Source: JANQOH01 sp965201155 (GTDB taxonomy: Bacteria > Pseudomonadota > Alphaproteobacteria > UBA7887). Taken from it: DNA of 64,000 nt. Below, in pieces: positions 33,573-42,498 of this stretch. Below the pieces are notes generated by a model, which had not been told where the DNA came from, searched no databases, and saw only the letters and a list, made by a program, of their open reading frames with translations. Position numbers and translations under genes: made by a program. Location: the NCBI GenBank assembly GCA_965201155.1, contig OZ241752.1:2418001-2482000 (forward strand), written 5' to 3'. Every line of letters starts with the position of its first letter. The first letter of the stretch is position 1.

Positions 33573-35042
33573 ATGCCAGCTTGGGGTTTGCTGCGGCTGA
33601 CGATGTCGGCGCGTTTGCCTTTTGTGGTCGGGGCCTTGCTGTTTGGTCTCCCGGGCGTGGCAGCGGCTGCCGGACCACCCGATTTCGCGGATCTGGCGGA
33701 GCGGATGGTGCCGTCGGTGGTGAATATTTCCTCGAGTCAGGGGCCGCAGGCGGGCAGTGGGCCTCGACTGCCGCCGGGTTCGCGGATGGAGGAGTTTTTT
33801 CGCGAATATTTCGGGCAGCGTGAGCAGGAGCCCGAGAATGAGCAGCGGCAGCAGCCGCAGCAGCCCTTCGTTTCGTCGGGGTCGGGGTTTGTCATCAGTG
33901 CCGAGGGGCATGTTGTCACCAATGACCATGTGATCAACAAGGCCTCGGAGATCACGGTCACACTGTCGGACGGGACGGAACTCGAAGCGCGCGTCGTGGG
34001 ACGCGACCCGAAAACGGATGTGGCGCTGCTGAAGGTCGAATCCGAGACGCCCCTGACGCCGGTCGTGTGGGGTGACTCGGACACGGCGCGGGTCGGCAAC
34101 TGGGTTGTCGCGGTGGGCAATCCGTTCGGCCTCGGGGGAACGGTTACGGCGGGCATCATTTCGGCGCGCGGGCGCGATATAAATGCCGGTCCGTTCGACA
34201 ATTTCATTCAGACCGATGCATCGATCAACCGCGGCAATTCCGGCGGTCCACTGATCAATATGGACGGCGAGGTGATCGGCATCAACACGGCGATCTATAC
34301 GCCGACGGGGGGCAGTGTCGGCATCGGGTTTTCGCTGCCGGCGAACCTGGCGCGGAATGTGGTTGCGCAACTGCTCCAGTTCGGCGAGACGCGGCGCGGC
34401 TGGCTCGGCGTGCGCATTCAGACGGTGACGAGCGATCTGGCGGCAAATCTTGGTCTTGAAAGCGCCACTGGCGCCCTGGTTGCGAGCGTTGTATCGGGCA
34501 GTCCGGCGGCGGCTGCGGGGATTGAAATCGGCGATGTGATCCTGGAGTTCGACGGCAAGCCCATCGAGACGATGCGGCGGCTGCCCCGGGTTGTGGCCGA
34601 GACAGTGATCGACAAGGAAGTGGACGTGCTGTTGTGGCGGAATGGCGAGGAGGTGCACGTCGGTGTCACGGTCGGCCTGCTTGAGGAAGGTGAAGTGCGT
34701 GCAGAGCAGCCGCCCCCTGAACCGGAATTGCCGGTGCAGGATGTGCCCGAAATGGGCCTGACGCTTTCAGCGCTGACCGACGAACTGCGCGAGAAGTTCG
34801 AGATTGGCGAGGAGAAGCAGGGCGTTCTGGTGGTTGCGGTTGCCGGCGGTTCGACGGCGGCGGAGAAGGGATTGCAGGCCGGAGATATCATTGTCGAGGT
34901 AGGACAGCAATCGGTCGCTGCGCCGGGCGATGTGGCGGCGCGGATCGCAGACCATCGGAACGAAGACAAGAACACGGCACTCCTGCTGCTGGATCGCCAA
35001 GGCGATTTGCGGTTCGTTGCGGTGCGTCTGGCGGACGAATAG
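33573..35042 (+). CDS. degP: Periplasmic serine protease/chaperone of the Do (DegP/HtrA) family
   Basis: A 489-residue trypsin-like protease with an N-terminal signal (SARLPFVVGALLFGLPGVAAAA). The catalytic triad is visible: His119 in GHVVTNDHVI, Asp149 in DPKTDVALLKV and Ser223 in NRGNSGGPLI. Two PDZ domains follow (LGVRIQTVTSDLAANLGL from about 275; GVLVVAVAGGSTAAEKGLQAG from about 415). It degrades or refolds damaged envelope proteins. The ATG at 33573 lies five bases after GAGGGGG. Confidence 0.93.
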   Translation: MPAWGLLRLTMSARLPFVVGALLFGLPGVAAAAGPPDFADLAERMVPSVVNISSSQGPQAGSGPRLPPGSRMEEFFREYFGQREQEPENEQRQQPQQPFVSSGSGFVISAEGHVVTNDHVINKASEITVTLSDGTELEARVVGRDPKTDVALLKVESETPLTPVVWGDSDTARVGNWVVAVGNPFGLGGTVTAGIISARGRDINAGPFDNFIQTDASINRGNSGGPLINMDGEVIGINTAIYTPTGGSVGIGFSLPANLARNVVAQLLQFGETRRGWLGVRIQTVTSDLAANLGLESATGALVASVVSGSPAAAAGIEIGDVILEFDGKPIETMRRLPRVVAETVIDKEVDVLLWRNGEEVHVGVTVGLLEEGEVRAEQPPPEPELPVQDVPEMGLTLSALTDELREKFEIGEEKQGVLVVAVAGGSTAAEKGLQAGDIIVEVGQQSVAAPGDVAARIADHRNEDKNTALLLLDRQGDLRFVAVRLADE

Positions 35043-35179
35043 GTGGGCGCCACCAGGAGGTTTACCCCGCCGAGAGTTGTGTGAACGGGCCGCCGGGTGA
35101 TCCGTCGACTCATGCGCGAGGGGACGCCGATCTTGCGAGACACCGACGCTGGCAGAGCTCCGGTGAGTCGTTGACGGTC

Positions 35180-35599
35180 ATGACCACGCAAGGGGCCATG
35201 GCGGGACGGGGTATTGGCATTGCGCTGATCTTTCGACGCGACGTCCGGCGGCGCGTGACGGCGTGGTTTTCGGTAGCGTGCTTCGCGGTCGGCCTTGTTC
35301 ATGTCTGGCAGCATGCCGCGGAGCATGATTCCCACGATACCGGGCATTTTTCGCAAGACGAAGGCGAGCTTTGCCAGCTTGCGGATTGTCCCTGGTTTAC
35401 GATGGCGGCGGTTGGACCGGCTTTGCCCGAGCCGGCACCGCTGCGGATTCTTCCGGGTTCTCACGTAATCGTGAGCGGCGGCGCAGCGATGTGGCCGCCG
35501 GTTCGGGCACCTCCTCCAGCTTCACCCTCCCTTGCTGCGTTTGACGGCGCACTGCCGCATCTGCTGGCGGCGCGGCATAACCGTGCGCAGTTGTCATGA
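35180..35599 (+). CDS. Small His/Cys-containing membrane-anchored protein, function unknown
   Basis: A 139-residue protein that I do not recognise as a named family. One membrane segment (VTAWFSVACFAVGLVHVWQHA) is followed by a His-rich patch (HAAEHDSHDTGH), an acidic stretch with two cysteines (ELCQLADCPWF) and a proline-rich tail. The possible metal ligands and the ATGA at its stop, just before the His-Asp barrel gene, suggest a metal-related role. Start options are ATG 35180, or ATG 35198 with AAGGGG upstream. It could equally be a diverged DUF2946-like protein. Confidence 0.6.
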   Translation: MTTQGAMAGRGIGIALIFRRDVRRRVTAWFSVACFAVGLVHVWQHAAEHDSHDTGHFSQDEGELCQLADCPWFTMAAVGPALPEPAPLRILPGSHVIVSGGAAMWPPVRAPPPASPSLAAFDGALPHLLAARHNRAQLS

Positions 35600-35622
35600 C
35601 GACATCATTTATGGAGAGTTTG

Positions 35623-37284
35623 ATGCGATCACTCGCGAAAGCCGCGCTTGCCGCGTCGGCGTCGGCGGTTGCGTTTTCGGCGCAAGCGCAGACGGAACCG
35701 GACGGAGCGCCCAGCGCGCAGGCATTGGCGGCGGAAATTCGCGCGCTCAAAGCTGACTATGAAGCGCGGATCACGGCGCTTGAATCCCAACTTGAAAATC
35801 TGGAAGCGGAAACTCCCGAACCGCCACCACCACCGGCGCCGGCAGCAGTTGGCAGGGATACGTATTCAAATGCGTTCAACCCGTCGATCGGTGTCATTCT
35901 GGATGGCCGGGCATCGTCGTTTTCGGCGGAGAGTTCGGAAATACCCGGCTTTCACCTCGGGCATGGAGGGGAACGCGGCGCCGAGGGGCTGTCGCTTGGC
36001 CATCAGGAAATTGCCATGTCGGCCAATGCCGACGACAAGTTTTTCGGTTACACCACGCTCGGTCTGGGGGTGCATCCCGGCGAGCCGGTGGAACTGGAAC
36101 TGGAGGAAGCCTACATCCAGACGCTGCCCGGCGCGGGTCTGCCGGACGGCGCGCGGGTGAAAGCCGGCCGGGCCCTGTGGACATTTGGCTATCTGAACGA
36201 GCAGCATGCTCATGCGGACGATTTTGCGGATCGTCCTTTGCCGTATCGGGTCTATCTGGACCACGGCTATAACGACGATGGCGTGGAGCTGTCGTGGGTG
36301 CTGCCGACAGACCTTTACACTGAGATCGGCGGCGGCGTGTATCGCGGAGACGACGCGCCGTTCGGAGGCTCCACCGACGGCGTTGGCTCATGGTCGGCCT
36401 TTGCGCGGGTCGGCGGCGATATCGGGCAGAACGCGGCGTGGCGTATCGGCGCCTATGTTCTGGATGGCGAGGCGCATGAGCGCGGCGGAGGTCATGACCA
36501 CGGTCATGGCGGAGAGGAACATGCTGATGCGCATGATCATGGGATCGAGGGGCATGCCGGCTCTGACAACGCCCATGATGATCATGACGACCATGACGAC
36601 CATGACGCCCATGATGATCATGACGACCATGATGACCATGATGATCATGATGACCATGATGACCATGATGATCATGACGCCCATGATGATCATGACGCCC
36701 ATGATGATCATGACGACCATGACGCCCATGATGATCATGATGACCATGATGATCATGATGATCATGATGACCATGAACAACACGTCGGTCATGGTCATGA
36801 AGTTCTTCATGACTTTGCCGAGCATTTCTCCTATGGATTGTTCACGGGCGATACCCGGCTGTATGGCATTGATTTTCGTGCGACCTGGGCGCCTATGGGG
36901 AATCCGCGCGCGAGCGAATTGACGCTTCAGGGTGAATATTACTGGCGTCGCGAAGAGGGGCTATACACTCTTGCCGAAGACCCGGACCACCCGGAAATGG
37001 CATATCTCGATGGAGCCAGTTCGGGCTGGTATGCGCAGGCGGTGTACAAGTTCCTGCCGCAGTGGCGTGTCGGGGCGCGGTATGCGCGGCTCAACCCGCC
37101 GGATGCCTCGGGGGTCGACCATTCGCCGTACGCGATTGGCGTTATGGGCGACTGGACGAACAGCGAGTTCGGACGCATCCGGTTGCAGTTCAACCGTGAA
37201 TCGCTGAGGGAAGGCGGCCATGATAATCAGGTGCTCCTGCAATATGTCATGAGTCTTGGCGCGCATCCCGCGCACTCGTTCTGA
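35623..37284 (+). CDS. Outer-membrane beta-barrel protein with His-Asp-Asp repeat (putative zinc-binding porin)
   Basis: A 553-residue protein. A signal peptide (MRSLAKAALAASASAVAFSAQA) is followed by a short coiled coil (KADYEARITALESQLENLEAE), a Pro-rich linker, and a porin-like body (FNPSIGVILDGRASSF; RVKAGRALWTFGYLNEQHAHADDF) ending in phenylalanine, as barrels do. Residues 318-384 are 22 consecutive HDD or HDA triplets plus a final His, flanked by more His (GGGHDHGHGGEEHADAHDH). There is no TonB box or plug domain. ZnuA- and ZnuB-type genes follow, so zinc capture at the cell surface is the likely job; this is inference. ATG 35623 has GGAGAG five bases upstream; ATG 35596 overlaps the previous stop. 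Confidence 0.75.
   Translation: MRSLAKAALAASASAVAFSAQAQTEPDGAPSAQALAAEIRALKADYEARITALESQLENLEAETPEPPPPPAPAAVGRDTYSNAFNPSIGVILDGRASSFSAESSEIPGFHLGHGGERGAEGLSLGHQEIAMSANADDKFFGYTTLGLGVHPGEPVELELEEAYIQTLPGAGLPDGARVKAGRALWTFGYLNEQHAHADDFADRPLPYRVYLDHGYNDDGVELSWVLPTDLYTEIGGGVYRGDDAPFGGSTDGVGSWSAFARVGGDIGQNAAWRIGAYVLDGEAHERGGGHDHGHGGEEHADAHDHGIEGHAGSDNAHDDHDDHDDHDAHDDHDDHDDHDDHDDHDDHDDHDAHDDHDAHDDHDDHDAHDDHDDHDDHDDHDDHEQHVGHGHEVLHDFAEHFSYGLFTGDTRLYGIDFRATWAPMGNPRASELTLQGEYYWRREEGLYTLAEDPDHPEMAYLDGASSGWYAQAVYKFLPQWRVGARYARLNPPDASGVDHSPYAIGVMGDWTNSEFGRIRLQFNRESLREGGHDNQVLLQYVMSLGAHPAHSF
36574..36774 (+). repeat. 9-bp tandem repeat encoding His-Asp-Asp
   Basis: 22 in-frame nine-base units of the form CAT GAY GAY (some CAT GAC GCC) plus a terminal CAT. 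The third-base mix of T and C varies from unit to unit, so the repeat is not a perfect copy. All length changes by whole units keep the frame open. Being low-complexity, it also leaves a spurious open frame on the other strand. Confidence 0.95.
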
Positions 37285-37285
37285 G

Positions 37286-38215
37286 ATGCAGGCGATGGGC
37301 AGGATTAGCAGGGCCGCAGCGTTAGCTGCCGCCCTGTGGGCGCTGGGGGCGGTTTTGCCGTCTTCGGTGCAGGCCGAGGTTCGAGTCTTTGTCTGCGAGC
37401 CGGAATGGGCGGCTCTGGCGGAGGCGCTCGGCGGTGATGAGGTTTCGGTGTTTTCGGCAACGCACGGGCGTCAGGACGCACATTATGCGCGCGCGCGACC
37501 GAGCCTGATTGCGCGAGTGCGCCGCGCCGACCTCCTGATCTGCACGGGCGGGGGGCTGGAGGCAGGCTGGCTGCCGGTCCTGATGCAGCGCGGGGCGCCG
37601 CGCGGTGTGCAGGCGGGACAGCCGGGCCATGTGATAGCCGCCGATTATGTTGAGCTAATGGACAAACCACAGGTCATTGACCGCTCACACGGTGATGTTC
37701 ACCCGGAGGGCAACCCGCATCTGCATCTGGATCCAGACAATATCCGCGTCGTGGCTTCAGTGGTGGCGGAGCGGCTTCAGCGTCTGGACCCGGACAACAG
37801 CGATGCCTATGGGCGGCGGCTGGCGTCATTTTTGCAGCGTTGGGACGAAGCGGTGGCGGGCTGGCGCCAGCGCGCCACGGTTCTGGATGGCATGGCGGTA
37901 GTTGTCTATCACGTGGCTTGGCGGTATCTGATGTCGTGGACCGGGATGACCGAGGCGGCGGCGCTGGAACCGCTGCCGGGTATGCCGCCGACGCCGAACC
38001 ATCTGCGTGACGTCCTGGAAGCCGTGCGCGGAGGCAGTGTTGCCGCCATCATTCGCACGCCCTATGCGCCGACGGACGCCTCGAACTGGCTCTCTGAACG
38101 GACGGGGCTGCCGGTCGTGGAACTGCCCTTCACGGTCGGCGGACAGGACGGGGTGGACGATCTGTTCACGCTGTTCGAAGTTACGCTGGACTTGCTGGAA
38201 GACGTCCGTGATTGA
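37286..38215 (+). CDS. ZnuA-like metal ABC transporter substrate-binding protein
   Basis: A 309-residue periplasmic binding protein of cluster A-I. The signal peptide (AAALAAALWALGAVLPSSVQA) precedes the metal site, with candidate ligands His in RQDAHYARARPSL, His in GNPHLHLDPDN, His in VVVYHVAWRYL, and an acidic residue in the last lobe (TPYAPTDASNWL). The order is as in ZnuA/TroA proteins for Zn or Mn. It begins two bases after the His-Asp barrel stop and overlaps the permease start. Confidence 0.88.
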   Translation: MQAMGRISRAAALAAALWALGAVLPSSVQAEVRVFVCEPEWAALAEALGGDEVSVFSATHGRQDAHYARARPSLIARVRRADLLICTGGGLEAGWLPVLMQRGAPRGVQAGQPGHVIAADYVELMDKPQVIDRSHGDVHPEGNPHLHLDPDNIRVVASVVAERLQRLDPDNSDAYGRRLASFLQRWDEAVAGWRQRATVLDGMAVVVYHVAWRYLMSWTGMTEAAALEPLPGMPPTPNHLRDVLEAVRGGSVAAIIRTPYAPTDASNWLSERTGLPVVELPFTVGGQDGVDDLFTLFEVTLDLLEDVRD

Positions 38216-38969
38216 CGGTGAACTGATCACCATCATTGCTCCGGCCGTCGTTACGGGATTTCTCGTGACGGCGGTTCATGCCCCGCTCGGCATTGAGGTG
38301 TTGAAGCGGGGCATCGTCTTCATCGACCTTGCGACGGCGCAGATTGTCGGCCTTGCCGTGATCGTGCTCGGTATGTGGCTGGAAGACCCGTCTTGGGGAG
38401 TGCAGCAGGCGGTGTGCTTCAGCGCTGGGCTGGCGGCGGCGTTTTTCTTTCGCTGGCTGGAGCGCACCCTGCCGGATGAGCAGGAGGCCGTGATCGGCAG
38501 CTGTTTCATCGTGGCGGCGTCGGCCGCGCTGCTGGCGCTGGTCAATAATCCGCATGGCGGCGAGGAATTGCGGCATGTGGTGTCGGGGCAGATATTGTTT
38601 GTCTCGTGGCGGGATATCGCGTTGTTCCTGCCGATCTTTGCGTTGGTTGCCGGCCTCTGGTTTGTATTTCCGCGGCTGCGGTCCGGCAGTGGGTTTTTCG
38701 TGTTGTTCGCGATGGCGATCACGGCGTCGGTGCAGCTGGTCGGGGTGTATGTGGTGTTTGCGAGCCTCATTCTGCCAGCTCTGGCGGCGCGGCGCGGTGC
38801 GGGATATGTGCTGGTGCGGGCGCTGGGAAGCGGTGCGGCGGCGGTGGCGGTGGCGATTGTCATATCGGTGGTGGCGGACCTTCCCGCCGGGCCGGTCATG
38901 GTGGTGTGTTTTGCCGTATCGGCGGCGGTGGTGCGTCTGATGCTGCGCAGGAGCGCCGCTGCTTCCTGA
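38208..38969 (+). CDS. ZnuB-like metal ABC transporter permease
   Basis: A 253-residue inner-membrane permease of the ABC-3 family with about eight helices. LKRGIVFIDLATAQIVGLAV and ASLILPALAARRGAGYVL are typical. The GTG at 38208 overlaps the binding protein gene by eight bases. The expected ATPase (ZnuC) is not encoded next to it: the following gene, on the other strand, is a BASS transporter. The subunit must be borrowed or encoded elsewhere. Confidence 0.88.
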   Translation: MIDGELITIIAPAVVTGFLVTAVHAPLGIEVLKRGIVFIDLATAQIVGLAVIVLGMWLEDPSWGVQQAVCFSAGLAAAFFFRWLERTLPDEQEAVIGSCFIVAASAALLALVNNPHGGEELRHVVSGQILFVSWRDIALFLPIFALVAGLWFVFPRLRSGSGFFVLFAMAITASVQLVGVYVVFASLILPALAARRGAGYVLVRALGSGAAAVAVAIVISVVADLPAGPVMVVCFAVSAAVVRLMLRRSAAAS

Positions 38970-38987
38970 GGCGGGGGCGCAGCCGCA

Positions 38988-39851
38988 TCATTCTTCGGTG
39001 CTGCGGCTGCGCCGCATCAGTGCGACATAGCCGAGCGCGGTGGCGAACATGATGAGGCTGTAGGTGGCGGCCGGCACGGTTGCGAGGCCGCCCTCAAACA
39101 GCAATACGGCGACGGCGATGGCGAGTGTGCCGTTTTGCAACCCGCATTCCATGGCGATTGCGGTGCGCTGGCGCGGACCTGTGGCGAGTGCGCGCGCGAG
39201 AAGCCATGCGATTGTCATCATTGCGACATTGAGGACGAGGGTGACCAGCCCCGTTTGCGCAAAATAAGCGACAATGTCGTCGCGGTTCTGAAGGATGGCT
39301 CCGGCGAGCACGAGAACGAACAACACGGCGGACACGGTGCGGGCGGCGGGTTCGACGCGGCTTGCGAAAGTTGCAGCGAAACGGCGCACTGCCATGCCGA
39401 TCAGAACCGGGACTGTGACGATCATAAAGACGCTGATGGCCGTTTCGGCGACCGAGATGTCCTGTTCGGCCTGCTCGCCGATGAAGTGGCCATAGGCGAA
39501 AACGACGATGAGCGGGATGGTGACGACGCTGAGCAGGCTAATGACGGCGGTGAGGGAGATGGACAGGGCGACGTCGCCGCGGGCGAATGCGGTGAGGATA
39601 TTGGAGGTTACACCGCCGGGTGCGGCGGCGATGATCATGAGACCGAGGGCGAGTTCCGGAGCCAGCGTCCAGACGCTGGCAAGGAGGAAGGCTACCAGAG
39701 GGAGGATGACGATCTGGGAAAGCGCGCCGACGGCGAAATCGCGCGGCTGGCGGGCGACGCGCACGAAATCGCCGAAGGTGAGACCGAGGCCCAGCGCGAA
39801 CATGATGAAAGCGAGGGCCAGCGGCAGGATGACGTCGGTGACAATTCCCAT
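38988..39851 (-). CDS. Bile acid:sodium symporter family (BASS) transporter
   Basis: A 287-residue membrane protein with nine or ten helices. The family motifs are MIIAAAPGGVTSNILTAFARGD (the discontinuous-helix sodium site) and ECGLQNGTLAIAVAVLL. Bacterial members carry organic anions with sodium; the substrate here is unknown. It stands alone, convergent with the znuB-like gene, with TonB-receptor gene 39895 on the same strand upstream. Confidence 0.87.
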   Translation of the reverse strand: MGIVTDVILPLALAFIMFALGLGLTFGDFVRVARQPRDFAVGALSQIVILPLVAFLLASVWTLAPELALGLMIIAAAPGGVTSNILTAFARGDVALSISLTAVISLLSVVTIPLIVVFAYGHFIGEQAEQDISVAETAISVFMIVTVPVLIGMAVRRFAATFASRVEPAARTVSAVLFVLVLAGAILQNRDDIVAYFAQTGLVTLVLNVAMMTIAWLLARALATGPRQRTAIAMECGLQNGTLAIAVAVLLFEGGLATVPAATYSLIMFATALGYVALMRRSRSTEE

Positions 39852-39894
39852 GACAGCCTCCCAACGGCGCGAATTTGTTTGTTATTTCAGTGTC

Positions 39895-42498
39895 TCAAAA
39901 CATGTAGCGCATTCTCGCATAATAGAACCCGCCGGAAAAGCCGAACACGGACAATGTCGGATAGGTATTTCCAAGTGCTCCTGCGAGGGGATTGCGCTTG
40001 GGATATTCGTTGAAGAGGTTCTCTGCGCCGAGGCTCAATTCTGCTGCCGGGGCAAGCGCATAGCTTATCTCGGTATCGACGGTGAATTGAGCTTTGAGAT
40101 CGAAGGGGGCGCTGATCTGGTTGCCGAGAAGTACCGACCGGGGACCGAACCAGTTGAGCCGTACGAACGCGCGCCACTGGTTCCGCGTGTGCCTCAGCGT
40201 TGCGTTGAAGCGATACCGAGGCAACAGTTTCTCCAGTTGAAAGATGCGCATTTCGTCCACGAAATCAGGGTTGAAGCTGCGAACGCGGGTCCGGTTCCAG
40301 TTGGCTGCGAACAGGAACTCGCTGTTGCCGCTTTCAAGTAATGTTCCCCCGGTCGGTATATCGATATGCGCGACGAGGTCGATTCCCTGAGTGCGTGTAT
40401 CCACGCCATTTCCGAAATAGCGAATGCGCCCCACGTCACCCGGGACGCATCCGTGGCCGGACGCAGCGATTTGCCGTTTCTGCTCTGCGCTCAGGTCCTT
40501 GCGGCCCGACAGCGAGATACGCCCGTCCACATCGATATTGTAGAAATCGGCAGTGAGCGACCATGACCCCGTGTCGGCGACAGCGCCGGCCGTGAAGGTC
40601 ACGGCTTCCTCGGGCTGCAAGGGCCTGGCGCCGAGAATGCGGGCTTCCTCGCATGTTGGCGGGAGGGTGCCGAGCTGTACGAGATCGGCCAGGGCGCTGT
40701 CATAGCCGGTGGTTACGTTCAGCGTATTCCTCTGCCCTGCGGTCGGGGCGCGGAATCCTGTGCTGGCGGAGCCGCGCAGGGCGATATTGTCGGTAATTCG
40801 GAGCCGGGCGGCGAGTTTGACGTCGGTCGTCGTGTCGAAATCGTCGTGCTCCTCGATCCTCCCCATGGCGCCGAGTGCCAGCGCCTCGCTGACATCCGCT
40901 TCAAGATCGACGTAACCGGCGGTGGACTGCTGGGTCCATTGTCCCGCGATGTGGTCGGCAAACCCGGAAAAACCGTTTGCGCCGATACCGAACCCCCGGC
41001 TTGCAAATTCACCGGCCCGCCATGATTGTTCCTCGCCCGGCTCGATTTCAAAGGTTTCGCTTCGCCATTCGAGGCCGGTGGCCAGATAGAGCGGTGAGGT
41101 GAATACGGCGATATCGAACGGCCGTGCCAGATCAATATTCGCCACTTGTTCCGTCTGCGCATAGGAGCCCAGTGCAAACCGTGTGGGCGTGTCGGGGCCG
41201 AGGCTGGCGTTGAGGGTGTCCCGTATCGAGAAATCGATCTTGTTCCGGCCGCTTGTGTAGCTGATGTCCCAGGTCATGCCCGAAGGCAGGGAACCGCGCA
41301 CCCCCAGCGCCGCGGCCCTGTCGCTGACTTCGCCGGCGAACCGCGGCGTAAATCCGCCCGGGAACTGTTCGTTGAACACGAAGCAGCCCGGGTAGGTGCT
41401 GTTGAATGCCGCGACGTCGAAATATTCGGCGGTGTCGATGATCGGAATGTCGGCAGGGCACGGGCGGTGGTCGTCAGGGGCGAGGTCACCGACCAGGCGA
41501 AAACGGTCGCCATTCTCGTTCCGGTAAGCGTACACACCGGAGCGGGTATTGGGATTGCGGTAGAAAAAGCCGCCTTCGGTGTTGCGGCCAGCAATATTGC
41601 CGAATGCATAGACTTCGACATGTTCGGTCAGGTCCGCGCCCGTATTCAGAAAGATGGTGTAATCCTCCGGTGTGTCGGGGCGGCCCCAGGTCTGGGCATA
41701 AGGTGCGCGGATATGGGGGTTTCCGCCGGCGGCGAGCGCCGCGGCATCATCCCGCTGTACACTGCGGACGGTGGGCTCCGCGGCTCGCCATTGCACGCTC
41801 AGATTGCCGAATCCGCTGTCTGCGAACGGCACGCCGATATTCCCCGCAAAGCGGCGCTCAGCGCCGTCGCCCTCCCAGCTCTGCCCCCATTGTGCTTCCG
41901 CTGCGCCGCCGTCCGGCCTGTCCCTGAGCACGAAGTTCATGACGCCGGCAATGGCGTCGGACCCGTATTGCGCAGAGGCGGTATCGCGTAGGATTTCGAT
42001 GCGCTTGAGTGCTATCGCCGGGATGACGCTGATATCCGGTCCTTGCGCGCCGTCCGACAGTCCGTTGCCGAGCCAGGTTATGACGGCACCGCGATGGCGC
42101 CGCTTGCCGTTTATGAAAACCAGGGTTTGATCGGGCGCGAGGCCGCGCAGATTGGCGGGGCGAATAAAGGTGGCGGCGTCGCTGATGGGCTGTGTGTGGA
42201 CGATGTAGGACGGCACCAGGGTTCGCAGGAGATCGGGCAGAGCAGTGCTGCCCTGGTCGGCCAGGTCCTCACGGGCTATCAGGTCGACGGGGGCGGGTGT
42301 GTCGACGGTGGAGCGCACGGGCCGCCTTGTTCCGATGACCAAAATGTTTCCGAGTTCGTAAACTCCGGTTTTCTGTTCACTGGTTTTCTGTTCACTGGTT
42401 TTCTGTTCACTCTGGGCCGCCGCGTTTCCGGGCGTTGGGCAGGTTCCCCATACCGCCAAGGCTGCGACAGACAGACGCAAGAGTTTCCAGACGACCAT
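39895..42498 (-). CDS. TonB-dependent outer-membrane receptor
   Basis: An 867-residue receptor. A signal sequence (WKLLRLSVAALAVWGTCPTPGNAAA) precedes the plug domain (residues about 60-180: PVDLIAREDLADQG, GLAPDQTLVFINGKRRH, IPAIALKRIEILRDTASAQYGSDAIAGVMNF) and a 22-strand barrel ending in phenylalanine (FYYARMRYMF). No close siderophore motif identifies its ligand. Between signal and plug are three exact SEQKT copies. The start at 42498 has GGGGTGGGA upstream; a longer frame to 42855 is unlikely. Upstream lies the secreted propeller gene with Fur-like operators. Confidence 0.9.
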   Translation of the reverse strand: MVVWKLLRLSVAALAVWGTCPTPGNAAAQSEQKTSEQKTSEQKTGVYELGNILVIGTRRPVRSTVDTPAPVDLIAREDLADQGSTALPDLLRTLVPSYIVHTQPISDAATFIRPANLRGLAPDQTLVFINGKRRHRGAVITWLGNGLSDGAQGPDISVIPAIALKRIEILRDTASAQYGSDAIAGVMNFVLRDRPDGGAAEAQWGQSWEGDGAERRFAGNIGVPFADSGFGNLSVQWRAAEPTVRSVQRDDAAALAAGGNPHIRAPYAQTWGRPDTPEDYTIFLNTGADLTEHVEVYAFGNIAGRNTEGGFFYRNPNTRSGVYAYRNENGDRFRLVGDLAPDDHRPCPADIPIIDTAEYFDVAAFNSTYPGCFVFNEQFPGGFTPRFAGEVSDRAAALGVRGSLPSGMTWDISYTSGRNKIDFSIRDTLNASLGPDTPTRFALGSYAQTEQVANIDLARPFDIAVFTSPLYLATGLEWRSETFEIEPGEEQSWRAGEFASRGFGIGANGFSGFADHIAGQWTQQSTAGYVDLEADVSEALALGAMGRIEEHDDFDTTTDVKLAARLRITDNIALRGSASTGFRAPTAGQRNTLNVTTGYDSALADLVQLGTLPPTCEEARILGARPLQPEEAVTFTAGAVADTGSWSLTADFYNIDVDGRISLSGRKDLSAEQKRQIAASGHGCVPGDVGRIRYFGNGVDTRTQGIDLVAHIDIPTGGTLLESGNSEFLFAANWNRTRVRSFNPDFVDEMRIFQLEKLLPRYRFNATLRHTRNQWRAFVRLNWFGPRSVLLGNQISAPFDLKAQFTVDTEISYALAPAAELSLGAENLFNEYPKRNPLAGALGNTYPTLSVFGFSGGFYYARMRYMF
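42367..42411 (-). repeat. Three exact 15-bp tandem copies in the TonB receptor gene
   Basis: GGTTTTCTGTTCACT (plus strand) occurs three times head to tail, encoding SEQKT-SEQKT-SEQKT near residues 30-44, just after the signal peptide. Unit length is a multiple of three, so copy-number change would not break the frame. Confidence 0.95.

Noticed and set aside
36574..36774. Regularly spaced repeat considered as a CRISPR array
   Set aside because: Units are nine bases with no spacers and lie in frame inside a signal-peptide-bearing gene.
36388..36825. A minus-strand frame rich in Met, Ile and Val opposite the His-Asp repeat
   Set aside because: It is the reverse reading of the low-complexity CAT-GAT-GAC repeat, which cannot contain stops in that frame; not a membrane protein.
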